Origin: JANNRA01 sp031401035
GTDB taxonomy: Bacteria; Desulfobacterota; Binatia; HRBIN30; CADEER01
Reading direction: 5' to 3'
DNA length: 34,016 bases
Assembly (NCBI GenBank): GCA_031401035.1
Contig: JANNRA010000128.1
Location: 1-34,016, forward strand
The translations under genes were made by a program, and so were the position numbers. Below are positions 8,575 through 16,142 of the stretch, piece after piece. The stretch's first letter is position 1. Every line of letters begins with the position of its first letter. Under the pieces are notes generated by a model that saw nothing but the letters and a program-made list of their open reading frames with translations, made no database searches and was not told where the DNA came from.

Positions 8575-8605
8575 GCCCGCTTTCCGATGGAAGCGGGCTT
8601 TTTTT
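8575..8605 (+). terminator. Intrinsic terminator / attenuator upstream of ilvB
   Basis: GCCCGCTT at 8575-8582 pairs with AAGCGGGC at 8591-8598 (8 bp, 8-base loop) and is followed directly by seven T residues at 8599-8605. It ends 42 bases before the ilvB start, inside the leader, so it would stop transcription before the operon. The valine-rich leader frame just upstream suggests that ribosome stalling controls its formation. The competing antiterminator pairing was not worked out. Confidence 0.75.
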
Positions 8606-8647
8606 CGCCCGCCCGCCGCCGGAACGCGCGCCGAAGGGAGCGCAGAG

Positions 8648-10459
8648 ATGGATGCAGGCGAGAACGAACGGGCCAGCGGCAGCCGCGGCGACGCAGTCGA
8701 GCGCAGCGGCGCCGAGATCGTCCGCGACGCGCTCAAAGCGCACGGCGTGCGGACGCTGTTCGGCTACACCGGCGGCGCGATCCTGGCGCTCTACGACGCC
8801 GTGCACCGCGACCCCGACCTGCGTCATGTGACGGTGCGCCACGAGCAGGGCGCGGCGCACGCCGCGGCGGGCTACGCGCGCGCCGGTGGCGGCGTCGGCG
8901 TCTGCCTGGCGACCAGCGGGCCGGGGGCGACCAATCTGGTGACCGGCATCATGGACGCGCACATGGACTCGGTGCCGCTCATCGCCCTGTGCGGGCAGGT
9001 GGACTCGCGCCTGATCGGCTCCGACGCCTTCCAGGAGACCGACCTGCTGGCGATCACGGCATCGATCAGCAAGCACGGCTTCCAGCCGCGCGATGTCGAC
9101 GAACTCGAGGAGACCATGCACGCCGCCTTCCTGCTCGCCTGCAGCGGCCGGCCGGGACCGGTGGTCGTCGACCTGCCCAAAGACGTACTGGCGGCGCGCC
9201 CGCGCCGCCGCGCGCCGCGGCCCCTGTCGCTGCCCGGCTATCGCCCGGCGCCGGCGCCGGCGCCCGACGACATCGCGCGCGCCGCCGCCCTGCTGCGCGC
9301 CGCCGAGCGCCCGCTGCTGCTGCTCGGCGGCGGCGCCCTCAGCGCCGAGGCCGGCGCGGCGCTGCGCGCTCTCGCCGAGCGCTTCGCCCTGCCGGTGGTC
9401 TCGACCATCAACGCCAAGGGCGTCGTCGCCGAGAGCCATCCGCAGGCGCACGGCATGATCGGCATGTATGGGCGCAAGTCCGGCGTCTGGGCGATGGCCC
9501 AGGCCGACGTGCGGTTCGCCTTCGGCTGCCGCTTCACCGACCGCATCACCGGCGCGGCGGCGCGCTTCGCGGCCGGGCGGACGCTGGTGCACATCGACGT
9601 CGACGCCTACGAGCTGGGCAAGAACGTCCCCGCCGCGCTGGCGATCCGCGCCGACGCGCGCGCCGCCGCCGAGGCGCTGCTGGCGGCGACGGCGGGCGAC
9701 GCCGCGAGTCCGGCGCAGCGGCGCTGGGGGCGGCAGAACGCCGCGGCGCGCGCCATCTGCGTGCGCTGCGTGCCGCACGCCGCCGCCAGCGGCGTGCATC
9801 CGCGCGACGTCATGGAAGCGCTCAACCGCGTCCGGCGGCCGGGCGACGTCGTCACCACCGGCGTCGGCCAGCACCAGATGTTCGCGGCCCACTTCCTGCG
9901 CTGCGACGAGCCGCGCACGTTCATCTCCTCGGGCGGCGCCGGCACCATGGGCTTCGGCCTGCCGGCGGCGATCGGCGCGGCGCTGGCGCGGCCGGGGGCG
10001 CGCGTCTTCGTCGTCGATGGCGACGGCAGCTTTCAGATGACCAGCCAGGAGCTGGCGACGGTGACGCAGGAGGGCCTGCCGATCGTCGTCCTGGTGCTCG
10101 ACAACGGCCAGCTCGGCATGGTGCGGCAGTGGCAGGATCGCGTCTACGACGGCCGCCATGCCGCGGTGCGCTTCGACCAGGCGCCCGGCCATCCCGACTT
10201 CGCGCTGCTGGCGCGCGCCTACGGGCTCGCCGCCGACGACGTCGCCGACGCGGCCGGCCTCGACGCTGCGCTGGCGGCGGCGCTCGCCCGGCCGGGCGCG
10301 ACGCTGATCCGCATCGCCGTCGACGGCGCCATCGACAACCTGCCGATGATGCCGGCCGGCACCGACTTCTCCCACTTCCACGGCAACTGCGTGGCGCGCC
10401 CGGGCGAGCCGTTCAGCGGCGACGAGGGGCGCGCGGTTGCGGAGGCAGCGCATGACTGA
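8648..10459 (+). CDS. ilvB: Acetolactate synthase large subunit
   Basis: This is a thiamine-diphosphate enzyme of 603 residues, normal for the family. It condenses two pyruvates, or pyruvate and 2-ketobutyrate, in valine/leucine/isoleucine synthesis. Visible motifs are FGYTGGAI near residue 38, the catalytic glutamate in RHEQGAAH (Glu 66), CLATSGPGATNLVTGI, SDAFQETD and GRPGPVVVDLPKDV. The C-terminal ThDP/metal motif GDGSFQMTSQELATV begins at about residue 457 and leads to LDNGQLGMVRQWQ. A ribosome binding site (AAGGGAG) lies just upstream of the ATG. The stop overlaps the start of the small-subunit gene by eight bases, implying coupling. The N-terminus has about 20 extra polar residues. Attenuation by valine is inferred from the leader. 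Confidence 0.93.
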   Translation: MDAGENERASGSRGDAVERSGAEIVRDALKAHGVRTLFGYTGGAILALYDAVHRDPDLRHVTVRHEQGAAHAAAGYARAGGGVGVCLATSGPGATNLVTGIMDAHMDSVPLIALCGQVDSRLIGSDAFQETDLLAITASISKHGFQPRDVDELEETMHAAFLLACSGRPGPVVVDLPKDVLAARPRRRAPRPLSLPGYRPAPAPAPDDIARAAALLRAAERPLLLLGGGALSAEAGAALRALAERFALPVVSTINAKGVVAESHPQAHGMIGMYGRKSGVWAMAQADVRFAFGCRFTDRITGAAARFAAGRTLVHIDVDAYELGKNVPAALAIRADARAAAEALLAATAGDAASPAQRRWGRQNAAARAICVRCVPHAAASGVHPRDVMEALNRVRRPGDVVTTGVGQHQMFAAHFLRCDEPRTFISSGGAGTMGFGLPAAIGAALARPGARVFVVDGDGSFQMTSQELATVTQEGLPIVVLVLDNGQLGMVRQWQDRVYDGRHAAVRFDQAPGHPDFALLARAYGLAADDVADAAGLDAALAAALARPGATLIRIAVDGAIDNLPMMPAGTDFSHFHGNCVARPGEPFSGDEGRAVAEAAHD

Positions 10460-10694
10460 GCCGCGCGACACCATCCTGACCATCGCCATCCACGATCGCC
10501 TCGGCGTGCTGGCGCGCGTTGCGACGGTCTTTCACCGCCGCGGCGTGGCGATCCGCTCACTGACGCTCGCCCGGACGGGCGAGCCGGAGCGGGCACGCTT
10601 GGTCGTGCACGCCGTGCTGCCGGGGCCGCAGTGCGAGCGCGTCCGCGCCGCGCTCGACGGACTGGTCGACGTGCTGTCGGTCGAGGTCGCGTGA
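10452..10694 (+). CDS. ilvN: Acetolactate synthase small (regulatory) subunit, ACT domain
   Basis: The protein has 80 residues and a single ACT domain: TILTIAIHDRLGVLARVATVFHRRGVAIRSLTL, a strand-helix-strand unit with the glycine-containing loop that binds effector amino acids. It is close in length to the short IlvM/IlvN type rather than the 160-residue IlvH type. The ATG at 10452 lies inside the end of ilvB (ATGACTGA), giving an eight-base overlap. An ATG 15 bases upstream is also in frame but less likely. Its role is to stabilise the large subunit and confer valine feedback. No ilvC follows: the next gene is convergent, 48 bases away. Confidence 0.85.
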   Translation: MTEPRDTILTIAIHDRLGVLARVATVFHRRGVAIRSLTLARTGEPERARLVVHAVLPGPQCERVRAALDGLVDVLSVEVA

Positions 10695-10742
10695 TTGCGG
10701 AGCCGGAATTAGGGCAGCCAGCCGGGACCGCGGGCCCGGGTC

Positions 10743-12275
10743 TCACCACGCCGTCGGCGCGTAGTCCTTGAAGAAGAAGCCGCAGCGGTGGCGGCCGCTG
10801 GCGAAGCCATCGACGATCGGGTCGACGATGCGCGCGGCGCCGTCGACGATGTCGAGCGGCGGCGTGAAGCGGTGCGCAATAGCCTTGCGCGCGGCAAGAT
10901 GGGCGGGGTCCTCGTCGGTGACCCAGCCGGTGTCGACGGCGTTGAGGTAGATCGCGTCGCCGGCGTAGTCGATGGCCGAGGTACGCACGAGCATGTTCAA
11001 CGCCGCCTTGGCCATATTGGTGTGCGGGTGCTTGTCGGTCTTGTGGCCGCGGTAGAACTGCCCCTCCATCGCCGAGACCATGACGATGTGTTTGGCCGGA
11101 TCGCCCGAAGTCGCGCTCCCCGCTGGCGCCTCGCGCTGGCGCGTCATCAGGCCCTTGAGCTTCGACGCCATGACGAACGGCGCCGCGGCGTTGACCAACA
11201 GCACCTCGAGCAGCTCGAGGCTGGGCACTTCGCCGAGCGTCAGGCGCCACGAGTTGTGCGTGCGCAGGTCGACCTGCTGCAGGTCCTGGTCGAGGACGCC
11301 GCGCGGAAAGATCTCGGCGCTCGCCTCCGCGACCAGCAGGTCGGCGTCGCTGGCCGTCTGCGTCAACAGCGCCGGCGCGTGCGCCTGCGTTTCCTGCCGG
11401 TGCCCCTCGTAGCGGGCGACGAGCGGCCGCGCCGCCTCCGCTAGCGCCGCCAGCGGCGCGTGCTCCTCGTCGACGAGATGCGCATAGAAGCCGGGCGGCC
11501 GCCGCACCGTCTGGCAGGCGTTGTGGATCTGGAAGTCGAGGCGCGGCAGGGTCTGCGTCAGATGCTGTGCCAATTGCTCGACGCTCGGCGTGCGCCGCAG
11601 GTCGATGCCGTAGACGTGCAGCCGCCCGCGCCAATCGGCGAAGTCGGCCTCGGCCGCGTAGCGCCGCGCCGCGTCGCGCGGAAAGCGTGTGCAGGCGACG
11701 ACGGTGCAGCCGGCGCGCAATAGCAGGATGGCCGCCTGGTAGCCGATCTTGACGCGCGCGCCGGTGACCACGGCGACGCGTCCGCGCAGGTCGACCGTCG
11801 CCGTCCGCTTGGCGAAGTTCAGGGTCGCGCAGGGCGGACAGAGCTGGTCGTAGAAGTGGTGCACGACCGCGTACGGCTGCTTGCAGACGTAGCACTTGCG
11901 GTCTTCCTCGAAGCTGCGCCCCGCCGCGACGGACTCCGCCGCGGGCCCCTCCGGCGGCCCGTCCGCCGGTAATGTCGGCGCGGCGACGTGCGCCGTGCGC
12001 GGGGTCTCGAACACCGGCAGGGCGCGCAGCTGCTGGATCCCGGTGGCGCGTCGCGCCGCGTCGTCGCGGCCCCGCCGGTCGTCGCGCTGGCGGCGTGCCA
12101 GCGCCTTGCGCAGGCGCCGGCGCTGGGCGCGATCGGGCCCCGACACTTCGCCGGCAAGCCGCTGCAAAGCCTCGCGGGTCGCGGTCGGCGCCGCCGCCAG
12201 CGTGCCGCGGTCGGCGGCGATCGCCGCCAGCACGCGCAGCGCCGCCTGCAGGTCGTCGTCGGTAAAGGGCGCCAC
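10743..12275 (-). CDS. Atypical short-chain dehydrogenase/reductase with N-terminal zinc ribbon
   Basis: The protein has 510 residues, twice the length of a classical SDR. Residues 1-120 are a charged helical region. Residues 128-149 hold CYVCK...CPPC (two Cys-x2-Cys pairs), a probable zinc ribbon. A Rossmann domain starts at about 165 with TGARVKIG (cofactor loop) and continues with HNACQ (Asn 252) and VSAMEG (Ser 401). The catalytic YxxxK reads T-N-M-A-K (residues 419-423), so lysine is kept but tyrosine is replaced by threonine. The end VDTGWVTDEDP is SDR-like. The substrate is unknown. It is the most distal gene of the sphingolipid-type cluster, 201 bases after the hydroxylase, so it may act in the same pathway, but the missing tyrosine argues against ordinary reductase chemistry. 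Confidence 0.7.
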   Translation of the reverse strand: MAPFTDDDLQAALRVLAAIAADRGTLAAAPTATREALQRLAGEVSGPDRAQRRRLRKALARRQRDDRRGRDDAARRATGIQQLRALPVFETPRTAHVAAPTLPADGPPEGPAAESVAAGRSFEEDRKCYVCKQPYAVVHHFYDQLCPPCATLNFAKRTATVDLRGRVAVVTGARVKIGYQAAILLLRAGCTVVACTRFPRDAARRYAAEADFADWRGRLHVYGIDLRRTPSVEQLAQHLTQTLPRLDFQIHNACQTVRRPPGFYAHLVDEEHAPLAALAEAARPLVARYEGHRQETQAHAPALLTQTASDADLLVAEASAEIFPRGVLDQDLQQVDLRTHNSWRLTLGEVPSLELLEVLLVNAAAPFVMASKLKGLMTRQREAPAGSATSGDPAKHIVMVSAMEGQFYRGHKTDKHPHTNMAKAALNMLVRTSAIDYAGDAIYLNAVDTGWVTDEDPAHLAARKAIAHRFTPPLDIVDGAARIVDPIVDGFASGRHRCGFFFKDYAPTAW

Positions 12276-12453
12276 TAATCTTGCCCTGACAAAAACGTCA
12301 CACGGAGAAGCGGAGGAACGGAGGCATGGCTGCTCGACACGACGTCGACCACAACACTCTCGCCGCGCATCGCTGAGGACCTGGAGAAACCGTCAGAGCT
12401 CGGTTGCAGGGGCGACGCAGCTCAGCCTGTGCGCGCGACCGGATCGAGACGAC

Positions 12454-12470
12454 GGCGGGGACTCCCCGCC
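12454..12470 (-). terminator. GC hairpin just after the hydroxylase gene (weak terminator candidate)
   Basis: GGCGGGG (12454-12460) and CCCCGCC (12464-12470) form a 7-bp stem with a 3-base loop, seven bases past the hydroxylase stop on the minus strand. No T-run follows, so it may only pause transcription or protect mRNA. The rest of the 201-base gap to the SDR gene shows nothing recognisable. Confidence 0.25.
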
Positions 12471-12476
12471 CGCGGC

Positions 12477-13262
12477 TCACTTCGCCGGCTGACGGGCGTC
12501 GCGCTCGGCTCGGAAGAGGGCCTCGAACGCCTCCACGCGGGCGTCGTAGGTCGGATGGAGCGTGCCCATCAGTCTGTCCCACAGCGTGAAGGTGTTGGCG
12601 AAGTTGCAGCGGAAATGGGCGTGGTGCTGGTCGTGGTAGGTTGTGCAGACGCCGGGCCAGGGCGCCCGGGCGCTGGGCGAGGCGAAGAACTCGTAGCCGG
12701 CATGGCCGATCATCCCCGTCACCTGGTCCCACACCTTGTGGGCGATCAGCACCACCGGCGGGAAGGGCAGCAGCAGCGGCACCAACAGGAAATAGGACTG
12801 CTCGACGAAGGCGCCGACGATCGTATCGTTGTTGTTCGACCACGCGGTCGGGGCGATCGACTTGTGGTGCAGCGCGTGGAAGCGGAAGAGCGCCCGCGTA
12901 TGCATCAGCCGGTGCAGCCAGTAGAACCACGCGTCGTACACCACCAGGGACAAGGCGAACCCGCCGATGGCGGTGCCCCAGTCGAGCTTGAGCGGCGACC
13001 ACAGTCCCAGCCCCCGTCCCTGCGCCCAGATTCCACCCGCCACGTACAGCGCGATGATCGCCAGCGACCCCACCGACTGGCGAATGTCCTGGGCGCGGTC
13101 GGACGGCGCGCGCGCCTGGATGCGCCGCGCCGGATGTCGCCGACTCGCCGTCTGCAGCGCCCACCCGGAGCCGAAATACAGCCCCAGAAGCCCGCCGTAC
13201 GTCAACGCCCACAGGGCTGCCAGCCCGAAGATCCCAGCCGTGAAGATCGTCCCGTCCAGCAT
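12477..13262 (-). CDS. Sterol desaturase / fatty acid hydroxylase superfamily membrane enzyme
   Basis: This is a di-iron integral-membrane oxygenase of 261 residues from the ATG at 13262; an upstream in-frame start at 13313 looks less natural. The histidine boxes are HRLMH (117-121), HALHH (129-133), a single HAGYE (about 187) and HDQHH (210-214), in the order and spacing of the ERG3/Sur2/C4-hydroxylase family. Several hydrophobic segments surround them (about residues 5-30, 65-80, 97-112, 155-180). Family members hydroxylate or desaturate sterols, fatty acids or sphingoid bases. Being next to the serine-palmitoyltransferase-like gene, I infer hydroxylation of the long-chain base or its N-acyl chain. 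The annotation of the superfamily is firm; the substrate is inference. Confidence 0.85.
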   Translation of the reverse strand: MLDGTIFTAGIFGLAALWALTYGGLLGLYFGSGWALQTASRRHPARRIQARAPSDRAQDIRQSVGSLAIIALYVAGGIWAQGRGLGLWSPLKLDWGTAIGGFALSLVVYDAWFYWLHRLMHTRALFRFHALHHKSIAPTAWSNNNDTIVGAFVEQSYFLLVPLLLPFPPVVLIAHKVWDQVTGMIGHAGYEFFASPSARAPWPGVCTTYHDQHHAHFRCNFANTFTLWDRLMGTLHPTYDARVEAFEALFRAERDARQPAK

Positions 13263-13418
13263 CACCACTCCGTTCCGCGGGGCACCATATAGAACGTCGT
13301 CCCGCTGTACCACCCCACCACCGCGGGCCCGAGGGCCGGCGGTTGCTGACGTTGATACGGTCCTGGTCCGCCGCCGTTCACTGCCGGGAATCTCGGGCGG
13401 CCGCCGTGCGCCGCTCGC

Positions 13419-14678
13419 TCAGGGCAGCACGCCGAGCTCGCGACCGATGGCGGCGAAGGCCTCGAGCACGACGTCGATCTGCTGCGCGGTATGCGTGGCC
13501 ATCAACGAGGCGCGCAGCCGGCACTGGGTCGGTGCAACCGCCGGCGGGACGACCGGATTGGTGAAGACGCCGGCGTCGAACAGCTTGCGCCAGAAGAGGA
13601 AGGTATCGGCGATCGACCCGACGAGGACCGGGACGATCGGCGTCTCGGTCGGCCCGATGTCGTAGCCGAGGCTGCGGAGCCCCTCCTGCAGCCGGCGCGT
13701 ATTGGCCCACAGGGCCGCCCGCCGTTGCGGCTCGCGGCGCAGGATCGCCAGCGCCGCCAGCACGCCGGCGGTGTTCGCCGCCGGCAGCGCGGCGGTGAAG
13801 ATGAGCGGCCGGCAGTGGTGCTTGAGGTAGTGGAGGACCGACTCCTCGCCGGCGACAAAGCCGCCGATCGAGGCCAGCGACTTGCTGAAGGTGCCGACGA
13901 TGAGATCGGTCTCGGCGGTCAGCCCGAAGTGCTCGGCCGTCCCGGCGCCGCCGCGGCCGAGGACGCCGATGGAGTGCGCATCGTCCACCGCCAGGGCGGC
14001 GCCGTAGCGCTGCGCGAGTTGCACCAGCCGGGGCAGGTCGCAGATGTCGCCCTCCATCGAGAAGACGCCGTCGACGACGATCATGGCCCCCTTGCGCCGC
14101 TCGTGTTGCGCGAGCTTTCGCTCCAGCGCCTCGAGATCGCCGTGGTTGTAGCGCACGACGTCGCCAAACGAGAGGCGCGCCCCGTCGACGATCGAGGCGT
14201 GGTTGAGCTTGTCGAGGAAGACCGTCTCGCCGCGCCCGACCAGGCCGGAGAGCAGGCCCAGGTTGGCCTGGTAGCCGGTCGAGAAGACCAGGCAGCTCGG
14301 CTTGCCGAGGAAATCGGCCAGCTCGGCCTCGAGCTGATCGTGCAGATCGAGCGTGCCGTTCAGGAAGCGACTGCCGGTGCAGCCGGACCCGTACTTGCGC
14401 AACGCCGCCTCGGCGCCAGCGAGGACCTCGGGGTGGTGCGTCAGGCCGAGGTAGTTGTTCGACCCCATCATCACCTTCGACTCGCCGTCGATGGTGACCA
14501 CGGTGTCCTCGCACTCGCGGATGGCGCGGAAGTACGGATAGAGACCGGCGGCCTGATAATCGCGCGCCGTCGTGTAGCGGTGGCACTTGCGAAACAGCGC
14601 GATCGTCCCGCCGGTGTCCAGCGTGTCCGTGTCCCGCCCTGGAGCGGGCGGCGTGGAGCGGGTTGCGATCGCAGTCAT
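13419..14678 (-). CDS. Serine palmitoyltransferase-like alpha-oxoamine synthase
   Basis: This is a PLP enzyme of 419 residues that condenses an amino acid with an acyl thioester and releases CO2. The start is the ATG at 14678, with a GAGG ribosome binding site just upstream. Visible features are SNNYLGL (73-79), GSGCTGSRFLNGT, LNHASIVDG (His 160), DDAHSIGVLGRGG (Asp 232, His 235) and the Schiff-base lysine in VGTFSKSLASIGGF (Lys 266). The GTFSKS...GGF lysine region, the RPLIFTAALPAA segment and the C-terminal NPVVPPAVxPxxCRLRxSLMATHT resemble bacterial serine palmitoyltransferases more than BioF or Kbl, but the three are close relatives. The neighbours (ceramide-synthase-like acyltransferase, lipid kinase, hydroxylase) support a sphingoid base product. 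No acyl carrier protein gene is beside it. Confidence 0.75.
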   Translation of the reverse strand: MTAIATRSTPPAPGRDTDTLDTGGTIALFRKCHRYTTARDYQAAGLYPYFRAIRECEDTVVTIDGESKVMMGSNNYLGLTHHPEVLAGAEAALRKYGSGCTGSRFLNGTLDLHDQLEAELADFLGKPSCLVFSTGYQANLGLLSGLVGRGETVFLDKLNHASIVDGARLSFGDVVRYNHGDLEALERKLAQHERRKGAMIVVDGVFSMEGDICDLPRLVQLAQRYGAALAVDDAHSIGVLGRGGAGTAEHFGLTAETDLIVGTFSKSLASIGGFVAGEESVLHYLKHHCRPLIFTAALPAANTAGVLAALAILRREPQRRAALWANTRRLQEGLRSLGYDIGPTETPIVPVLVGSIADTFLFWRKLFDAGVFTNPVVPPAVAPTQCRLRASLMATHTAQQIDVVLEAFAAIGRELGVLP

Positions 14679-14811
14679 GATCCGCCTCGTTGGAGCATCG
14701 GCGCGTGGCAAAGAGACAAAGCGGCATACACCCTCTGGCGCTGGCACTCCAGAGGCCCGGGTGACTTCCCCCTGCGGCGGAGGGGGCTCAGGGCGGGCGC
14801 CAAATGCCGGC

Positions 14812-15294
14812 CTACCCTTCCCCGAGGAGGGAGGCGGCCTGCGCCGCCAGCGCCATGCGCAGCCGCGACACCAGCGTGCGGCGCTGCGCCGGCGAGGCGC
14901 TGCCGCGCCGCTCCTCGGCCGGGCGGACCCAGATCGGCTCGTGGCGACGCTCGTCGTCGGCATAGCGGGGCACGACATGCCAATGGATGTGGGCGGCGAG
15001 GTTGCCGAGGCACTCGTAGTTCAGCCGCGGCGGCGCACAGACTGCGGTGAGCGCGGTGGCGACGGCAGCGACGTCGCTCCACAGCCGCGCCTGCCGCGGC
15101 GCCGGCAGTTGCGCCAGCTGCTCGTGATGATCCTTCAACATCAGGATGCAGTAGCCGGGGTAGAACTGGTCGTCGGCGAGGATGGCGATCGACTCCGACA
15201 GCGCGGCGACGAAGATGCCGTCGTCGCCACGCGGCCGCGCCAGTCGCGCGCAGACGACGCAGGTCCGGTCCTGGTCCATCAGTCCGTCTCCCAT
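14812..15294 (-). CDS. HIT family protein
   Basis: The protein has 160 residues. The nucleotide-binding signature H-x-H-x-H is present as HIHWHVVPR (His 102, 104, 106). An N-terminal Cys pair (TCVVCARL) is typical of bacterial HIT proteins beginning DxxCxxC. HIT enzymes hydrolyse or transfer nucleoside monophosphates on phosphoramidates or dinucleotides. The ATG at 15294 lies 40 bases after the NTP transferase stop, and a second Met at 15279 is possible. It sits inside a cluster with two NTP transferases, so it may deal with nucleotide by-products of headgroup activation; that is inference. A 133-base gap, without recognisable signals, separates it from the next gene. Confidence 0.85.
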   Translation of the reverse strand: MGDGLMDQDRTCVVCARLARPRGDDGIFVAALSESIAILADDQFYPGYCILMLKDHHEQLAQLPAPRQARLWSDVAAVATALTAVCAPPRLNYECLGNLAAHIHWHVVPRYADDERRHEPIWVRPAEERRGSASPAQRRTLVSRLRMALAAQAASLLGEG

Positions 15295-15334
15295 GCGGTG
15301 TGCTCCGTGGTCATCCGTGCTGCCGCGATCCGCC

Positions 15335-16135
15335 TCAGGCCGCTCGCCGCCCGCGCAGGTAGCGCTCCGCGACGTCGCGCTGCTGGATCGTGTCGACGTC
15401 GAACCCGGCGGCGGGATCGGCGAGCAGAATCGGGTGCGCCCGCAGGCCGAGACGCGCTTCGATGACGCGCGTCACATCGCTGAGGGCCAGCCGGCCGAGC
15501 AGAAAACGCACCAGCACCGGCGGGCCGAGCAGCGCCAGCATGCGCCATGGGCGCTTGCGGTAGCTCTCCACCTGTCGCCACAGCAGCGGCGCCCGGCAGC
15601 CCGCGTCGGTCAGCAACGCGAACAGGTTGCAGCCGCAGATGCTCGCGTCGCGGAAGCGGTGCACGGTGCGGCGAACGCCGGGGAAGGCCGCCGCGACGCG
15701 CTCGCCGGCGGCCACCCCGAAGGTCGCGTCGTCGCCGCCGGAGGCCGACGCCGTGCAGAACTCGTCGACGGTGGCGGCCGTCAGCAGCGGGTGGTCGGCG
15801 GTGGTGATCAAGATCGGCGGCACCAGGCCGAGCGCCGCAATGGCGGCGCTGGCGCTGGCGGCTGGCGTCTCGGCGCCGCGGACGAGGTCCAACTGCGCCC
15901 AGTCGAAGCCCGCCAACCCGGGGCCGGCGCGCGCCACGGCGGCATCGAGTCCGACGATGGCGATCCGCTCGACGCACTGCGCGGCGCGCAGCGCCGTGAT
16001 CACGCGCGCCAGCATCGGGACTCCGTCGACCGGCACGAACGCCTTGTCGCTCACTCCACTCGCCACCGCGAGGGGGTCGCCCGACGCCCGGCTGCCCGCC
16101 ATCACCAGGGCGGTGAAGCGCTTCTGCGCGGCCAC
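15335..16135 (-). CDS. MobA-like NTP transferase
   Basis: The protein has 266 residues from a GTG at 16135, seven bases after the stop of the preceding gene. The frame is open further upstream, but that part lies inside the previous gene. The N-terminus FTALVMAGSRASGDPLA...DKAFVPVDGVPMLARVI is the nucleotide-binding start of the GT-A/NTP transferase fold. ILITTADHPLLT gives the metal-binding aspartate. The second half (RFRDASICGCNLFAL...RPWRMLALLG...) matches a group of MobA-like proteins with an extended C-terminus. These form NDP-activated small molecules from NTP and a phosphorylated substrate; the substrate here is unknown. The tight operon position suggests headgroup activation for the lipid made by the cluster. 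Confidence 0.75.
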   Translation of the reverse strand: MAAQKRFTALVMAGSRASGDPLAVASGVSDKAFVPVDGVPMLARVITALRAAQCVERIAIVGLDAAVARAGPGLAGFDWAQLDLVRGAETPAASASAAIAALGLVPPILITTADHPLLTAATVDEFCTASASGGDDATFGVAAGERVAAAFPGVRRTVHRFRDASICGCNLFALLTDAGCRAPLLWRQVESYRKRPWRMLALLGPPVLVRFLLGRLALSDVTRVIEARLGLRAHPILLADPAAGFDVDTIQQRDVAERYLRGRRAA

Positions 16136-16142
16136 CTGGAGC

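Noticed and set aside
8093..10489. 798-codon minus-strand frame opposite ilvB
   Set aside because: It is an antisense shadow of a conserved acetolactate synthase. The product is Arg/Ala/Gly/His-rich without motifs.
12298..13212. 304-codon minus-strand frame overlapping the hydroxylase in another frame
   Set aside because: The alternative frame has the three histidine boxes and membrane segments; this one has none.
13491..15050. 519-codon plus-strand frame opposite the oxoamine synthase
   Set aside because: It is a GC-driven shadow. The minus strand carries all PLP-enzyme motifs.
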